DNA of 64,000 nucleotides from Adiantum capillus-veneris (lineage: Eukaryota; Streptophyta; Polypodiopsida; Polypodiales; Pteridaceae): the NCBI GenBank assembly GCA_014529385.2, contig CM043969.1, positions 15,623,446 to 15,687,445 of the forward strand, in the 5' to 3' direction. Below, in pieces: positions 46,405 to 57,479 of the stretch. Numbering within the stretch: the stretch's first letter is position 1; each line of letters starts with the position of its first letter. The notes under the pieces were generated by a model. The model made no database searches. It was not told where the DNA came from and worked only from the letters and a program-made list of their open reading frames with translations. Both the position numbers and the translations under genes were made by a program.

Positions 46405-46938
46405 TTATACCAAATTGCGAATGAGGTCTTTATTCTTACATTCTATCAGGATTTTGTCTATCCATGGCTCCTTTGCTCTTATCTCCATGCTGATCTTCTC
46501 TCTATATGTTATAGCGGCTAGCCATAGCCATAGGTCTGATGCATCCCATGCAAACACAATGCTGTGTTGTGGAGGAGTTTGGAAAATCCTTAAAAGGTTG
46601 GTAGCATATTGATCATCAAACTTACTCTGAACACCCTCACATAAACTGGAGGCATTACCCATCTCCAAGTTTATAACACCCTTCAGTAGACTAGAGGCAT
46701 TACCCATCTCTAAGTCTATAACACTACACAATAAAGTCTTGCTTGGCTGCCAAGCCTCTGGAGAAATATCCAACTCCAAACCTTCAGTCATACTTACCTC
46801 TTCGTTATGGTCCTCAAGTGAAACTACCTTGATGCAAGATTCCTTTAGCTTGCTACACTGTCGTGGGTCCATGATGGTGCACAGGCTTCCGTTCTCAAAG
46901 CCCTCCCCTTTGATTGATATGTTGTCCACCTTCTGCAA
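46405..46938 (-). CDS. Element D ORF with internal 15-residue repeat, unknown
   Basis: 177 codons. Contains a tandem pair VIDLEMGNASSLLKG / VINLEMGNASSLCEG and an acidic first half, then a WDASDLWLWLAAITY segment. No known domain recognised. It is separated from the next ORF by 51 bp in another frame. A TTTTACAAATAGTG...TTTGCAG stretch between them resembles a splice acceptor, so the two ORFs might be exons of one product. Confidence 0.4.
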   Translation of the reverse strand: MQKVDNISIKGEGFENGSLCTIMDPRQCSKLKESCIKVVSLEDHNEEVSMTEGLELDISPEAWQPSKTLLCSVIDLEMGNASSLLKGVINLEMGNASSLCEGVQSKFDDQYATNLLRIFQTPPQHSIVFAWDASDLWLWLAAITYREKISMEIRAKEPWIDKILIECKNKDLIRNLV

Positions 46939-47054
46939 AGCCTTGCTAGCAGGCTGGTTTCCTCTTCTCTTGTATCTTTCATGCCCTTTGCATTCCTCTT
47001 ACTCTGACGAGGACTAATCAACACTTTACACCTTCTTACCCTTACTACCCAATG

Positions 47055-47237
47055 CTATCGATTGATTGCTTTGGTGCCTATTTCATCCAAGGTTAAAGAT
47101 GTACTCACATTTGTAACACAATTTTCTTGACTTACCTCCCCCACCTGGGTAGCATATGTTGATTCTTTAACCTCTTGTTTCACTGATTCTGTTCTTTGAA
47201 TAAACTTCTCGCTTGATCCTTCTTCTGTTACACTCAT
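47055..47237 (-). CDS. Small ORF directly after element D gag
   Basis: 60 codons, starting 6 bp after the gag stop. Charged and Ser/Thr-rich, no motif. It may be the N-terminal remainder of the lost pol or linker region. Confidence 0.3.
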   Translation of the reverse strand: MSVTEEGSSEKFIQRTESVKQEVKESTYATQVGEVSQENCVTNVSTSLTLDEIGTKAINR

Positions 47238-47243
47238 CTTGAC

Positions 47244-48257
47244 CTATTCTGCAAGACCAATGATACTTGGTGTGCGGGTACCAATTGGTGGTGGGCGTAG
47301 GATGATTGTAAGTGGTGATTGTGGCGGACGTAGAATTTGTGTTGGTGGGGCTGGTGCTCGGGGTGGGGGTGTTCTTTCTCTAGGGGGTGAAAATTGGTTC
47401 CTCCTACCTCCTCTATTATAGTTTTGTTGTGGTTTGGGACAGTAGTACATACTGTGACCATCTTCTCCATATTCGTAGCAGTGATACTCCCTGTTTTGTC
47501 GTCGTGCTCTTCCAGGGTCTTGATCTCTTTCTTGACTCCTCCCTTGCTGTATTAAGTGGACAAACAAATTCTGCAGTTGGTCAGTAATATGGGCCAACAT
47601 ATCTTGTTGGTCATCTCTTACCCCAAGAGCCGGTGGTGGTGGTGGAATGGTGGTTGTCGTAGTTGCTGGTCGACGCGATGTTCCTGCTTCTGTTGACTCG
47701 GTTTCTTTGGCTTTCATTTCCAGCTTCTTGTCCTTAAGGTGAGCAATCTCAACGGCTAACTCGTACGTAGCCGGGAATCTACCTTTCACCTTCTCCTTGA
47801 GAAGCGGCCATAAGCCATGCGTGAACCGATCTTTTTTTAGGAAATCGGGTGCGGCTTTCCCCCTTGCCAGTGACTCAACCCACCGTTCCCACAAATCCAC
47901 AAATTTGGACTCATAGGTGGCATATTCTAAAAGACCCTCCTGCTTCAAGTCTCTCAACTTGTCCCACAACTTTTCTGAAGTGGTACCTCCCCCAAAGCGC
48001 CTCTTAAAAGCGGTTTTTAAGGGTTCCCAGTCATCCTTGGTTGCTTGTGGAAGTGCATTGTACCATGATCTAGCTTCTAGCTTCATGAGATGCTTAAAGA
48101 TTCTAACCCGGGATTCATCCGTATCTTTGTTGCTCACTACACATGCTACTTCAAAGTCATCTAGGAAGTCTGTTACCAAAACCTCCCCCTTCTTTCCTTT
48201 AAATGTTGGAAATGCTACACTTGCCATGATTACTGAGAGAGAGCTAGAAAGACACAC
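47244..48257 (-). CDS. gag: Element D Gag protein, open
   Basis: 337 codons with no internal stop. A shorter start at residue 11 (MASVAFP, 48227) fits the usual gag beginning better. Residues about 30-160 match the retrotransposon gag/capsid family (LEARSWYNAL, WEPLKTAFKRRF, YESKFVDLWERW). A Pro/Thr-rich linker follows, then a zinc-knuckle relic CYEYGEDGHSMYYC, where the second Cys of CCHC is Tyr. The last 60 residues are Pro/Arg-rich. It is the only Gag frame in the window free of disabling breaks. It would form particles around element RNA, with pol supplied in trans. Confidence 0.83.
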   Translation of the reverse strand: MCLSSSLSVIMASVAFPTFKGKKGEVLVTDFLDDFEVACVVSNKDTDESRVRIFKHLMKLEARSWYNALPQATKDDWEPLKTAFKRRFGGGTTSEKLWDKLRDLKQEGLLEYATYESKFVDLWERWVESLARGKAAPDFLKKDRFTHGLWPLLKEKVKGRFPATYELAVEIAHLKDKKLEMKAKETESTEAGTSRRPATTTTTIPPPPPALGVRDDQQDMLAHITDQLQNLFVHLIQQGRSQERDQDPGRARRQNREYHCYEYGEDGHSMYYCPKPQQNYNRGGRRNQFSPPRERTPPPRAPAPPTQILRPPQSPLTIILRPPPIGTRTPSIIGLAE

Positions 48258-48310
48258 TGCTTAACTTGCAAAAGTTTTTTTCTTCTTTACAAGGAGGCGT
48301 GTATACCCTC

Positions 48311-49012
48311 TTATACTAGGACATAGATTAAAACTTCAAACGGTACATTGCCTTGTACCAAAGGTAGGACAAATGGTTGATCTGATGCCAAAACCTCAAA
48401 AAATCGCTCCCCATCCAGCATGGTGTCAATGACGTGCTGGTAGTGAGCCTTCAAATCCAGTATTACCTTGATTGAGCGTACACGTGTTGGTATGTGTGAT
48501 CTGTCTTGAGGTAGGTTGTACTGATTCATGTGAAGCTTAGAGGTGCTCAGTCACTGTCCAAGCTTGTGGGAGAGGGTGGTGTTCTTTCCTGAAACAAACT
48601 CAGTAGATCCCTAGTTTCTCTAGTGAGAGTGTGAGCCAATGCTTCCGTTATCTGTGCTGCAGCATCAGGTGCGACTTGAAAACTGACTGTGATAATTACC
48701 TCGATGACTTGAGTTACCCGATTCTCAAAGTAGAATAGTGTTGATTCTCTATTGTGTAGAGCTCCTTCCATTTTGTTGTTGTGGGTTGGTTGTAGGTTGC
48801 GGACATGGTTTCGACCTTCTCCTTCTTCTTCTTGGCACTTGGCCTATGTATATCCACTGGGTTTGGCGTGTTGGTTGACTCTCCCACTGCAAATCGATTA
48901 CCGTTATGCCTGGCACTCGAGCTTCGATGGATATGCGGAGTTCGTCTAGTTGTGCTTGGAGCTCTTCTTCTTCTGTCGTCCAATTAGCAAATCCTGCTAG
49001 CCATTCATCCAT
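48311..49012 (-). CDS. Three short leader ORFs of element D
   Basis: Minus-strand ORFs of 87 codons (49012-48749), 74 codons (48771-48547) and 72 codons (48529-48311) lie between the primer site and gag. The first two overlap by 23 bp in different frames. The first is acidic, then Arg-rich (PRRRRRRSK). None has a motif I know. They may be upstream ORFs or relics of one N-terminal protein. Confidence 0.35.
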
Positions 49013-49066
49013 TCACAATAGTTTAGGGGTTTCAGTCTTGTAAACTGAAGGGTTTCATGAAAAGAT

Positions 49067-49085
49067 CCTCAGTGGGGGCACCAAA
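49067..49085 (-). promoter_or_regulatory. Element D primer-binding site
   Basis: The minus strand reads TTTGGTGCCCCCACTGAGG directly after the LTR end. It begins TGG after two T, as required for a tRNA CCA end. It is not the initiator-Met site used by elements A-C and E. The same 19-base block occurs in element F. The matching tRNA was not identified. Confidence 0.65.
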
Positions 49086-50633
49086 TGACGGGAGCAAAGC
49101 GAACCCCGAACCCCCGACGGCCTCTAAAACACCGGGGACCGAATGACGCGCCTCGAGCTTGTCATGGTAAAGAAAACAGGGGGCACCACCTAGCTTCAGC
49201 GGCTAGGACGCAAACAACACACCACCATAACAAAGTTTTCATCCAAGAGAGATGGATGCTTGGGAGTAATGATGAAGAGGAAAGGGAATGAGATCAAGTG
49301 AGAGAGGGAGAGAGAGAGAGAGAGTGAGGGAGGGGGTATAGCGGCTTAGTACTTAGGCACCACAAAAGGATGGCGAATCCGCACACCCTTCACACATACA
49401 CAAGCTCACTCCAAAACACAAGACTAGGTGGCGATTCCGCACACCTCACATGGGCAAAACATTGCAAGAAAACATACTCACAAAACCTCAAGCTTTATTT
49501 AGAGAATTAGGCGATGAAATGGGGAGCATAGGGTAGGGGAATGAGAAGGGAGAGAGTGGTAGAGCACATGGAGGATAGGTGGGAGTTGATGGCGAAGACT
49601 CGCACGAGGATTATGGCCATCATCCTTCATTTAGTTGCCCTTCATCTTCCATAGCCAAGGGTGTAGAGGTCATGCTCAAGACAAGCATGGTGATTGCGGT
49701 GATGGTGATGGTGATGGTGTGGGTGTGTGTGTGTGCACTAGGCACACACAGTGCATAGTGTGTTCTTTGGTGATGTTGTGTGTGTCTTTAGTGTGATGGT
49801 TAACCCTCTTTATATAGGGTAGGAGGGGGGAGAAATTCTAGAATTTAAAAATGAAGAAATCATTATCTACACAGGCCATGTGACTGTGGGACCCACTTGT
49901 CTGGCTGTGTGTATATGTGCCAGAACAGCAGTCTCATGAGAGAGAGACTAAGAGAGAGAGATGGGTGAATGGAAAAAAGAGAGGTGACATGGAGAATAAA
50001 GTAACTACAAGAGGGGAGAGAGGGGAGTGTGTTCAGAGGTGAATTTGTGTGTAGATGTGTATGAACACAAGAAAATCAGGTAACCACTGGGTGGGGATGG
50101 GTCTGTGGGTACCTTTTTCAGTGAAACTGAGTGTGTGTGAGTGTGGGGGAGGCCATGTGGCTACAAGACAAGAGAGATTTCGAATTTTAGAGAGAGAGGG
50201 GATATTTGGATCATGGGAGAGTGTAGGAGAGAGAAAAAGGGGGGGTGGGGTATACTGTTTTGGAAGATAGGAGAGGTGGCATGTGAGTTAGGGTGCATTA
50301 TTGGTAAGGTCAGGGGGTGGGGTAGCTTCAAGGGAGAGAGAAAGGAGAAAGGACAAGGGGAAGAGAGAGGGGGTTGACCTTTTGAGTGGAGGAGAGGAAA
50401 AGGGACACCCGGCGGCGCAACAGTGAAGAAAAAGGAGGCAAGGTGGGGATGGGCTACCCCGCTGGCATGAGGTGGCCTAGTTTACCTTTCTTATATATTT
50501 ACATAATCATACTTTATTTGTTTCTTACTTTTTTCCAATGCCTTTTATCACTCCCTCCCTAAGAGGGGGTTTTCATGGGGTGGGGACGAGAGAAGAGGGG
50601 TATGGGAGCTTGGCTTGTGAAAAGCCCCCATCA
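49086..50633 (-). repeat. Element D 5' LTR
   Basis: 1548 bp, minus-strand TGATGGGGG...CTCCCGTCA. TATA-like CTATATAAAG (minus) near 49816 places the transcription start about 850 bp into the LTR. A (GA)n tract lies at about 49307-49324. Confidence 0.9.
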
Positions 50634-50637
50634 CTAG

Positions 50638-52117
50638 CAGACCGGCCACAGTAGGGATCCAAAGGAGGGAAAATAGGGATCCAAAGGGGGGTCCATCTGC
50701 AAAAGAGCCATGTGCAACAATGGGCTAAAAAGACCCTAAGGTTTAGCCCATTAAGACTTCCAAAATGCTAAGGTTCCAAAATTCAAAGGTTGTGTCCAAA
50801 GGTCAACCTTAAGGGAATTGGATGCTTTGTGTGTGACCAAAAAAAAGTCTTTGCATATCCCTACATAGGAGGGGCGAGCCTAGCATGTAGGGGATGAGAG
50901 AGAAAGCCACACACACACACACACAAGCCCCCTTTACACAAAGGGAATGAGGGACACATGTCAGCTCCCTAGGCCAGATGCCCACAAGGTGTACCCAATT
51001 CCTATTGGATGGCCTTGGAGGTGGACCAATGAGAATTAGGCTAGAGTAAATCTAGTTTAATTAATTTAAAAACACTTAATAAAAGAACCAATGAGAATTA
51101 ATTCCTCTAGAAGACTATTGGACAGTCTCCCAAGTGGTCCAATGAGCATTCAACAGCCCAATGGCTTGCCTGATTCCTATTGGCCAGGAGGCAAAGGGTT
51201 CCAATGAAAGTTTAATTGAATTATTAATTAACCTAAAGCTCTCACGAAAGGGGAAAGGGGGACACATGTCAGAAGGCTATCACTTATGCTGCTTAATAGT
51301 CATTGGCTTGACTTGGGGAGGGCCAATGACGGTTGAGCAAGAGAAAATGGCAAGAGGGCTCGCCCAAGAGAGAGAGGGGGCTGATTTTTGCAAGGTATTA
51401 TCACACACACACACACACAATCTCATGTGTGAAGAAAGAGAAGACTATCTCCTCCCAAGCTTTAATGGAGAGCTCATCACCTACTCCAAGCTTGTGAGAT
51501 AGAAGCCTACATCGACACTCTCTTGGCATGTGGATGCAAATCCAACCAAGAGCCAAGCTTCAATGCATGCTCATCTCCTCTACCAATCTAATTACTAAGC
51601 TAAGCTATGCTAATATGAGTGGTTATGTGAGGAGATGTACATCTTTCTAGTAAGATACTCCTTTTTCCTCTCAATCTACTCTCATACCCTGCTAGCTCTC
51701 ACCATGTTCGAAGGTGTGTGAGGTCTTGGGTCTGAGAACGGGGATAATTCAAGTTGTGTTTGATTAAGTGTTTTGCTTGGTGTATGAAGCTTCCATCTTC
51801 ATTGCACTAGCTAGTCTTGAAGGAACACAAAGAATTGTATTGTACAATGTCTCTCTTGATGGGAGAAACCATAATACAAAGCCTTTTGAAGGGGGGACCA
51901 GCTCCATGCAAATCTGGTCCTCAACTGTTGTCAATAGTTTAATTTCTCTCTCTTTCGAAAGTATTGTCGATGCTATCTAACTAGGTGTTATGCTTTTTGT
52001 TGCTCTCTCCACCCAAGCACTCTTGTAATTCTCATTAGGAATCTATTCTAATGAAATGCCCACTATGTTCATGCTAATTTCCGCTACACCTAAGTTATTA
52101 GGCCATTAAATTTTACA
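50638..52117 (+). repeat. Element C 5' LTR, remaining 1480 bp
   Basis: Continues the LTR after element D and ends AAATTTTACA. CCAAT/ATTGG modules are retained at about 51003-51328 with the same 21-22 bp spacing. The primer site TGGTATCAAAGC follows at 52119. Confidence 0.92.
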
Positions 52118-52292
52118 TTGGTATCAAAGCTCAAGGTTTCTCTTTTCTTGCTCAAGAAGGGAGGTCCTCAAGCCAGCTACAAATGGTTGGTATTATTAAT
52201 TGCTTGTGAGTAAGTAGAATAGGGATTTTTCAGCCTTGCAGTGCGCCTGCCTTTGTGCAGTTAATGGGGCATCACCATCGAGAGCTATGGTC

Positions 52293-52340
52293 TTAATAGT
52301 GGAGTCCTACGGGGCTTGCCTACGGCTTAACCACTATTGA
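52293..52340 (+). promoter_or_regulatory. Conserved leader hairpin, element C
   Basis: Same 10-bp stem as in element B (TTAATAGTGG / CCACTATTGA) with one loop difference (ACGGGG for ACAGGG), 195 nt before the gag ATG. Confidence 0.55.
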
Positions 52341-52534
52341 GCTATTAGAAGCTTGAAAGGAGCCGGTGTTGTTTTGGTGTCAAAAGACCCTCTCTTCTAT
52401 TCCTTGCAATTAATGTTATTCGAGCCGCGGGTACAGTAGCTTGAGCGCTTTTTCTAAAGGGGTAAAGAGGAGTAGCAACTAGGGCTTGAAGTGCCAAAGT
52501 ATACCTAAAAAGTTTACACCTAAAAGTTGTTAGA

Positions 52535-55500
52535 ATGGCTGACAATAGTAAAGAGAGTGAAATTAATGTTGATAACTTTGATTTTGCTCATGAGCAAGCT
52601 ACTAATGATGCTTCAATGCTTGTTAACTGTCTTGTTTCTAGGCTTCAACAAGCCATGGGCAATCCATCTCTCCAAAGTGAAGTGCAACGGCAGCTCCGTG
52701 CTCACGAGATTCTCCAAGCTCATCACCATGACGAGAGAACACCTAGGAAGCCTCCTTGTGAGACTACCAAAAGAGGTCTGAGGTCACCCTCTTCTCCACC
52801 TTCTTCAAATTCTTCACCTTCTGAAGAAAGTGATGGTGCAACTTTTGAACCATCAAAAAGAAGAGGCCATAGGAAATCCTATGCCGCATGGAAGAGGTCG
52901 TCCAAGCTGAAGAAATTCAAAGAGGGAGGGAAGAGCATCTCTTTCCTTACCTATGATGGCACCTTCGGTGCTATGGACAATGTCTTGGCCTTTATCCAGC
53001 AATTCGATGCGGCGTTTGGAGATGAGGGCTTCACGGAGTCCTCTAAGCTACGCCATGTAGCTATGCACTTTCAAAAGTCCGCCAGACAATGGTGGTCTAG
53101 CCTACGAGCCAACGGTGAAGCTCCACGAACATGGAAGGCTTTAAGAGCTTCCATTATGAAGCAGTTTTTGGCCACCGATGCCAAAGACAAAGTACTCACC
53201 GAATGGAGAAGCTTAAAGCTCTCTCCCAATGAATCCATCCACAAATATGTAGACAAGTTTTGGGACCTACAACTCAAAGCCACTGTCTTCAAAAAGTTGG
53301 ATTTTGGAGAGCAAAAGCAACAATTTTGTGCGGGCTTAACCGAAGAAATGGCGGAGTATGTCAACTCCCAAAGGCCACGTACCATATCGGCGGTAATACA
53401 CCATACTATGGTGGCCTCTCCAATCAATTTCCAAACGGGGGGTAAAAGAAATAATAAGCCCCCGGAAAACAAGGGTTCCAATGAGCCTAAGGGGAAGGAC
53501 AATGTCCAAAAGTCTCCTAAGGGCAATTTCAACAAAGCTAAAGAGAAGGGAGTTTACAAAGGAAAGAATAAACTCTCTCCTGAAGAGCTTGAGCGTTATC
53601 GAAAAGATAATCGGTGTTTCAAGTGCGGCGAACAAGGGCATGCGTACCGCGCTTGTCCCCAAAAGAACAACCGCCAAGATCCTCCTAGAGCTTCTTTGGT
53701 TGAAATCCAAGAGGAGGAGATTCACCAAACTCACCACAAAGGATCTCCTCTATGCCATGCTTGGGGAAAGGTAAGAGAACATGATGCTTTTATTCTCTTT
53801 GACCCTGGTTCTACTCACAATTTTATATCTATGGAGTTAGCCACCAAGCTAGGCATACAATCCTACGAGATGGGAGATATCCTACCCGCAGACAGTGCCT
53901 TCAAGGGGCAAGAAGCTTCAGTCACTCCCTTAATCAGGAAATTGAGGCTTCATGTCCAAGGCTATGTGGACAAAGAGGACTTCTTTATCTCTCCTCTCAA
54001 GCATGAGGATGTAATCCTAGGGGCACCATGGTTTGACCGCCTGGCTGCCGATGTTAAATTTCCTGAAAGGAGAATCTCCTTTAAGTTCAGGGAAAAAGAC
54101 ATGTATATAGATGCTAAGGAGATGGGTAACACCATCCCCATTGTACATACACCAGCTTTCAACAAGTCAATAAAGAGCTCTATTTCCGTGTACATGATTT
54201 TTGTTAAAGATTCTCAAAATGAACCTAATGCTTTAGCAAAAGAAAATAAAAGCAACCAAAAGGAATTAGAGTTATCCAATTTTCTCAAGGGGTTTCAAGA
54301 TGTTTTTATTGATGACATCCCTTGTGAGCTACCTCCTAAACGAGGTAATGATGACCATGCAATTGAACTTCTTCTAGGAATTTCACCGCCTAACAAACCT
54401 CCTTATAGAGTTTCTCAAGCTCAACAAGAGGAGATTATACGGCAAGTGCATGAGTTAGTTGAGAAGGGCATGGTTAGGCCTAGCTCATCTCCATTTTGCT
54501 CACCTGTGCTATTAGTGCAAAAGAAAGACGGCACATATCGTATGTGTGTCGACTATAGAGCACTAAATAGGATCACTATCAAGAATAGGTTTCCCGTTCC
54601 ACGGGTAGAATACCTATTTGATAAGCTACAAGGATCGACCTACTTCAGTAGGATTGACCTAAAAAGTGGCTATCATCAAATAAGGATAGTTGATCAAGAC
54701 ATTGTAAAGACCGCATTTCGTACTACATTTGGTCTTTATGAATACATTGTCATGCCTTTTGGCTTGACCAATGCACCAGCCACATTCAACCGCTTGATGG
54801 AGAAGCTGTTCAGGCCTCATCGAACCTTCACTGGAGTGTTCTTTGATGATATTATCATCTACTCTAATTCATTGGAGGAACACAAGCAACATCTCCAAGT
54901 AATATTTCAAGTTTTAAGAGAGAATAAACTTTATGTTAATCGAAAGAAAAGTGAATTTTTCTTGCAAGAGATTCAGTATTTAGGTCACATTATCTCTCAA
55001 GATGGCATCCAAATGGATCCATCAAAGTTAGAGGTAATAAAAGGATGGCCTAAACCAAGAAATCTTCATGAACTAAGAAGCTTTATAGGTATGTGTGCAT
55101 ACTATAGACGCTTCATAGAAAAGTTCTCACAAATTGCGGGACCATTGCATGACCTAAAAAAGAAAAGCGTTAGGTATACATGGTCTGCTAAGGAGAACAA
55201 TGCTTTCGAAAAGCTTAAAGAAAAGCTTATCTCTCAACCTGTGCTTACACTACCGGATCTCTCAAAACCATTTGAGGTCCAATGTGATGCTTGTGGTGAT
55301 TGCCTTGGAGCTGTTTTGCTCTAAGAAGGGCACGCCATAGGCTATGAGAGTCGAAGGCTCGACCCTGTTGAGCAAGCTCTAGGCATATACGAAAAGGAAC
55401 TCCTTGCAGTTCTACATGCCTTAGACTCATGGAAGCACTATTTATTGGGGACTCCTTTCATTCTGCGAACGGATCACCAAAGTCTTAAGTACTTCATGAC

Positions 55501-57122
55501 ATAGACCAAGCTCTCCGACAAACAAATGAGGTGGGCAAATTTCCTTTCGCAATTTCATTTTCATATTGCTCACATTACTGGCAAGCATAATCAAGTAGCT
55601 GATGCACTCTCAAGACGACCGAGAGTGAATGCGGTTTCCATAGCAACTCACAATGATGTATCTTCAATGATAGATGAGTACGCTATTGATCCCGATTTTA
55701 GAGATGTGATTTCAGCCCTTGCATTAGGGAATAAAGAAGAACCATTTACTTTACAAGATGGTTATCTTCTCTATGGCAATAGACTATGCGTTACTAACTC
55801 ACTACGTGAGAAAGTAATGTATGAATCTCATGCTCCACCGTATGCGGGGCATAGAGGGATTCAGTCCACCTTAAAGGAAATTGAAACATATTTCTATTGG
55901 CCTACCATGAAAGTGAACATACAAGAGTATGTTTCTAAATGTGTGGTATGCCAAAAGACAAAATTTGATAGAGGGAAGCAACTTGGATTGCTTCAACCCT
56001 TGCCAATCCCTAATTCACCATGGGAGAGCATATCCATGGATTTTATCTTTGGATTGCCTAAGTCTATCCATGGGAATACGGGAATATGGACGATAGTAGA
56101 TAGGTTCAGTAAACAAGCTCATTTCATACCTGTCAAAAAGACTATCAAAGCCCATCAAATGGCAACCCTCTTCATTTCACAAATTTTCAAGTACCATGGC
56201 TTGGCAATGTCCATAGTGTCGGATAGAGATCCTAGAATGACCAGTAATTTCTGGAAGGGTCTCTTTGAGAATTTAGGAACAAGGCTAAACTTCTCTTCGG
56301 CCTATCATCCACAAACCGATGGCCAAAGTGAAATAGCTAACCTAACAATTATCGATCTACTAAAAGCCTATGTAACGAAAGTAGATCAAAGATTCCAATG
56401 GGAGAAGTACTTACCCTTAGTGGAGTATGCTTACTTACAATAACACTGTACATACTTCCACGGGAAAAGCACCTTTCGAGGTAATTGAGGGGAGATCAAA
56501 AAGTCCCTTGCTACTTAAGGTACATGGGAAGATCTTCGTTGCAAATGAGTATAGCCGAGACCTACAAGAATCTTTTCCAAAGATTAAGGATGCTATCTCT
56601 ATCTCACAACAAAGGCAAAAGGTTGCTGCTGACAAGCACAGAAGAGCCCAAGCCTTTAAAGAAAATGATTGGGTCTTATTAAAGTTTCCCAAGGGTCGAT
56701 TAAGGCACACAACGGGCAAGAATCCTACGGGACACCAAAAGTACTATGCTAAACTAGCAAAAAGGTACTATGGTCCCTTCCAGATTCTTAGGCCAATCAA
56801 TGAGATGGCGTATCAACTCAAGTTGCCCAATCATTGGCTCATACACAATGCTTTCCATGTGAGCCTATTAAAGCCTTACAAAGGAGAGCCACCTCAAGAA
56901 CCAACTATTGAAGACCCACTGGAGATCGAGGACCAAGAGGAGGTGCTGCAGCCCGAGTCCATTCTCCGACATGAAGACAAGGTATTAAGAGGCGGTAAGA
57001 CTATCCGATGATATCTTATTAAGTTTAAGAATTATCCTTTTGAAGATGCTAGATGGATGCAAGGCATACAATCAAAGGATAACCTAAACCTTGTCAATGC
57101 TTACAATCCTTCCCAAGAGTAA
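52535..57122 (+). pseudogene. gag-pol: Element C gag-pol polyprotein, broken
   Basis: Open for 929 codons (52535-55324), covering gag, CCHC knuckle CFKCGEQGHAYRAC, DPGSTHNFIS protease region, RT with VFFDD, and the start of RNase H. Relative to element B, an in-frame 366-bp segment (122 codons of the Arg/Ser-rich gag linker) is absent after KRGL. Breaks: TAA at 55321 and TAG at 55503 (each a C-to-T change of a Gln codon), a 4-bp TTAC duplication near 56434 that shifts the frame in integrase, and TGA at 57009 (Arg codon) before the chromodomain-like end. The integrase core keeps the intact HPQTDGQSE motif that element B has lost. Confidence 0.92.
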
Positions 57123-57479
57123 GCAAATGTACAAAATGTTAAAAATGAACAAAGTTTTTTTGTCTTATAAGACTCTCTTTTTCTTTATTGTGCACAAAGA
57201 TTAAGTAGTATGCATGCTTAGATCAAGTTTGTGGAGACGAAGTCTCCCAAACACCAAGTAGAGCTTGTCACTCTACTATGGAAGACTGATAGGACTAATG
57301 TGTAGACATGCTTGCGGCAACCTCAGGCTCTCAAGCACCAAACGGACTAGTCATCCATTGTGGAATGATGTCATAGGGTAACATAGGGATCCTCTACCCG
57401 CTAAGAAAAGGACTCATGAATATGCTTTATCTTCTCTACACCATAGTCGAGGACGACTATGATTTCAAAAGAGAGGTAA
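57123..57479 (+). other. Element C 3' untranslated region and polypurine tract
   Basis: Homologous to 19831-20186. Ends in AAAAGAGAGGTAA just before the 3' LTR. Confidence 0.75.

Larger units (their letters stand above)
44226..50633 (-). mobile_element. Element D: non-autonomous LTR retrotransposon with gag but no pol
   Basis: 6408 bp inserted in the 5' LTR of element C with CTAG on both sides (44222-44225, 50634-50637). LTRs of 1544 and 1548 bp run TGATGG...CCGTCA on the minus strand. The primer site (49067-49084) and a polypurine tract AAAAGGGGAGGGCTAA (about 45770-45785) fix the orientation. Between the LTRs are 3316 bp with an intact gag frame and several other ORFs but no protease, RT, RNase H or integrase motif. 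It must borrow pol from another element. This recalls gag-only elements of the TR-GAG type. Roughly 30 LTR differences were seen by eye. Confidence 0.9.

Noticed and set aside
47239-47421. Plus-strand Gly-rich protein opposite element D gag
   Set aside because: It is the antisense shadow of the Pro/Arg-rich gag tail.
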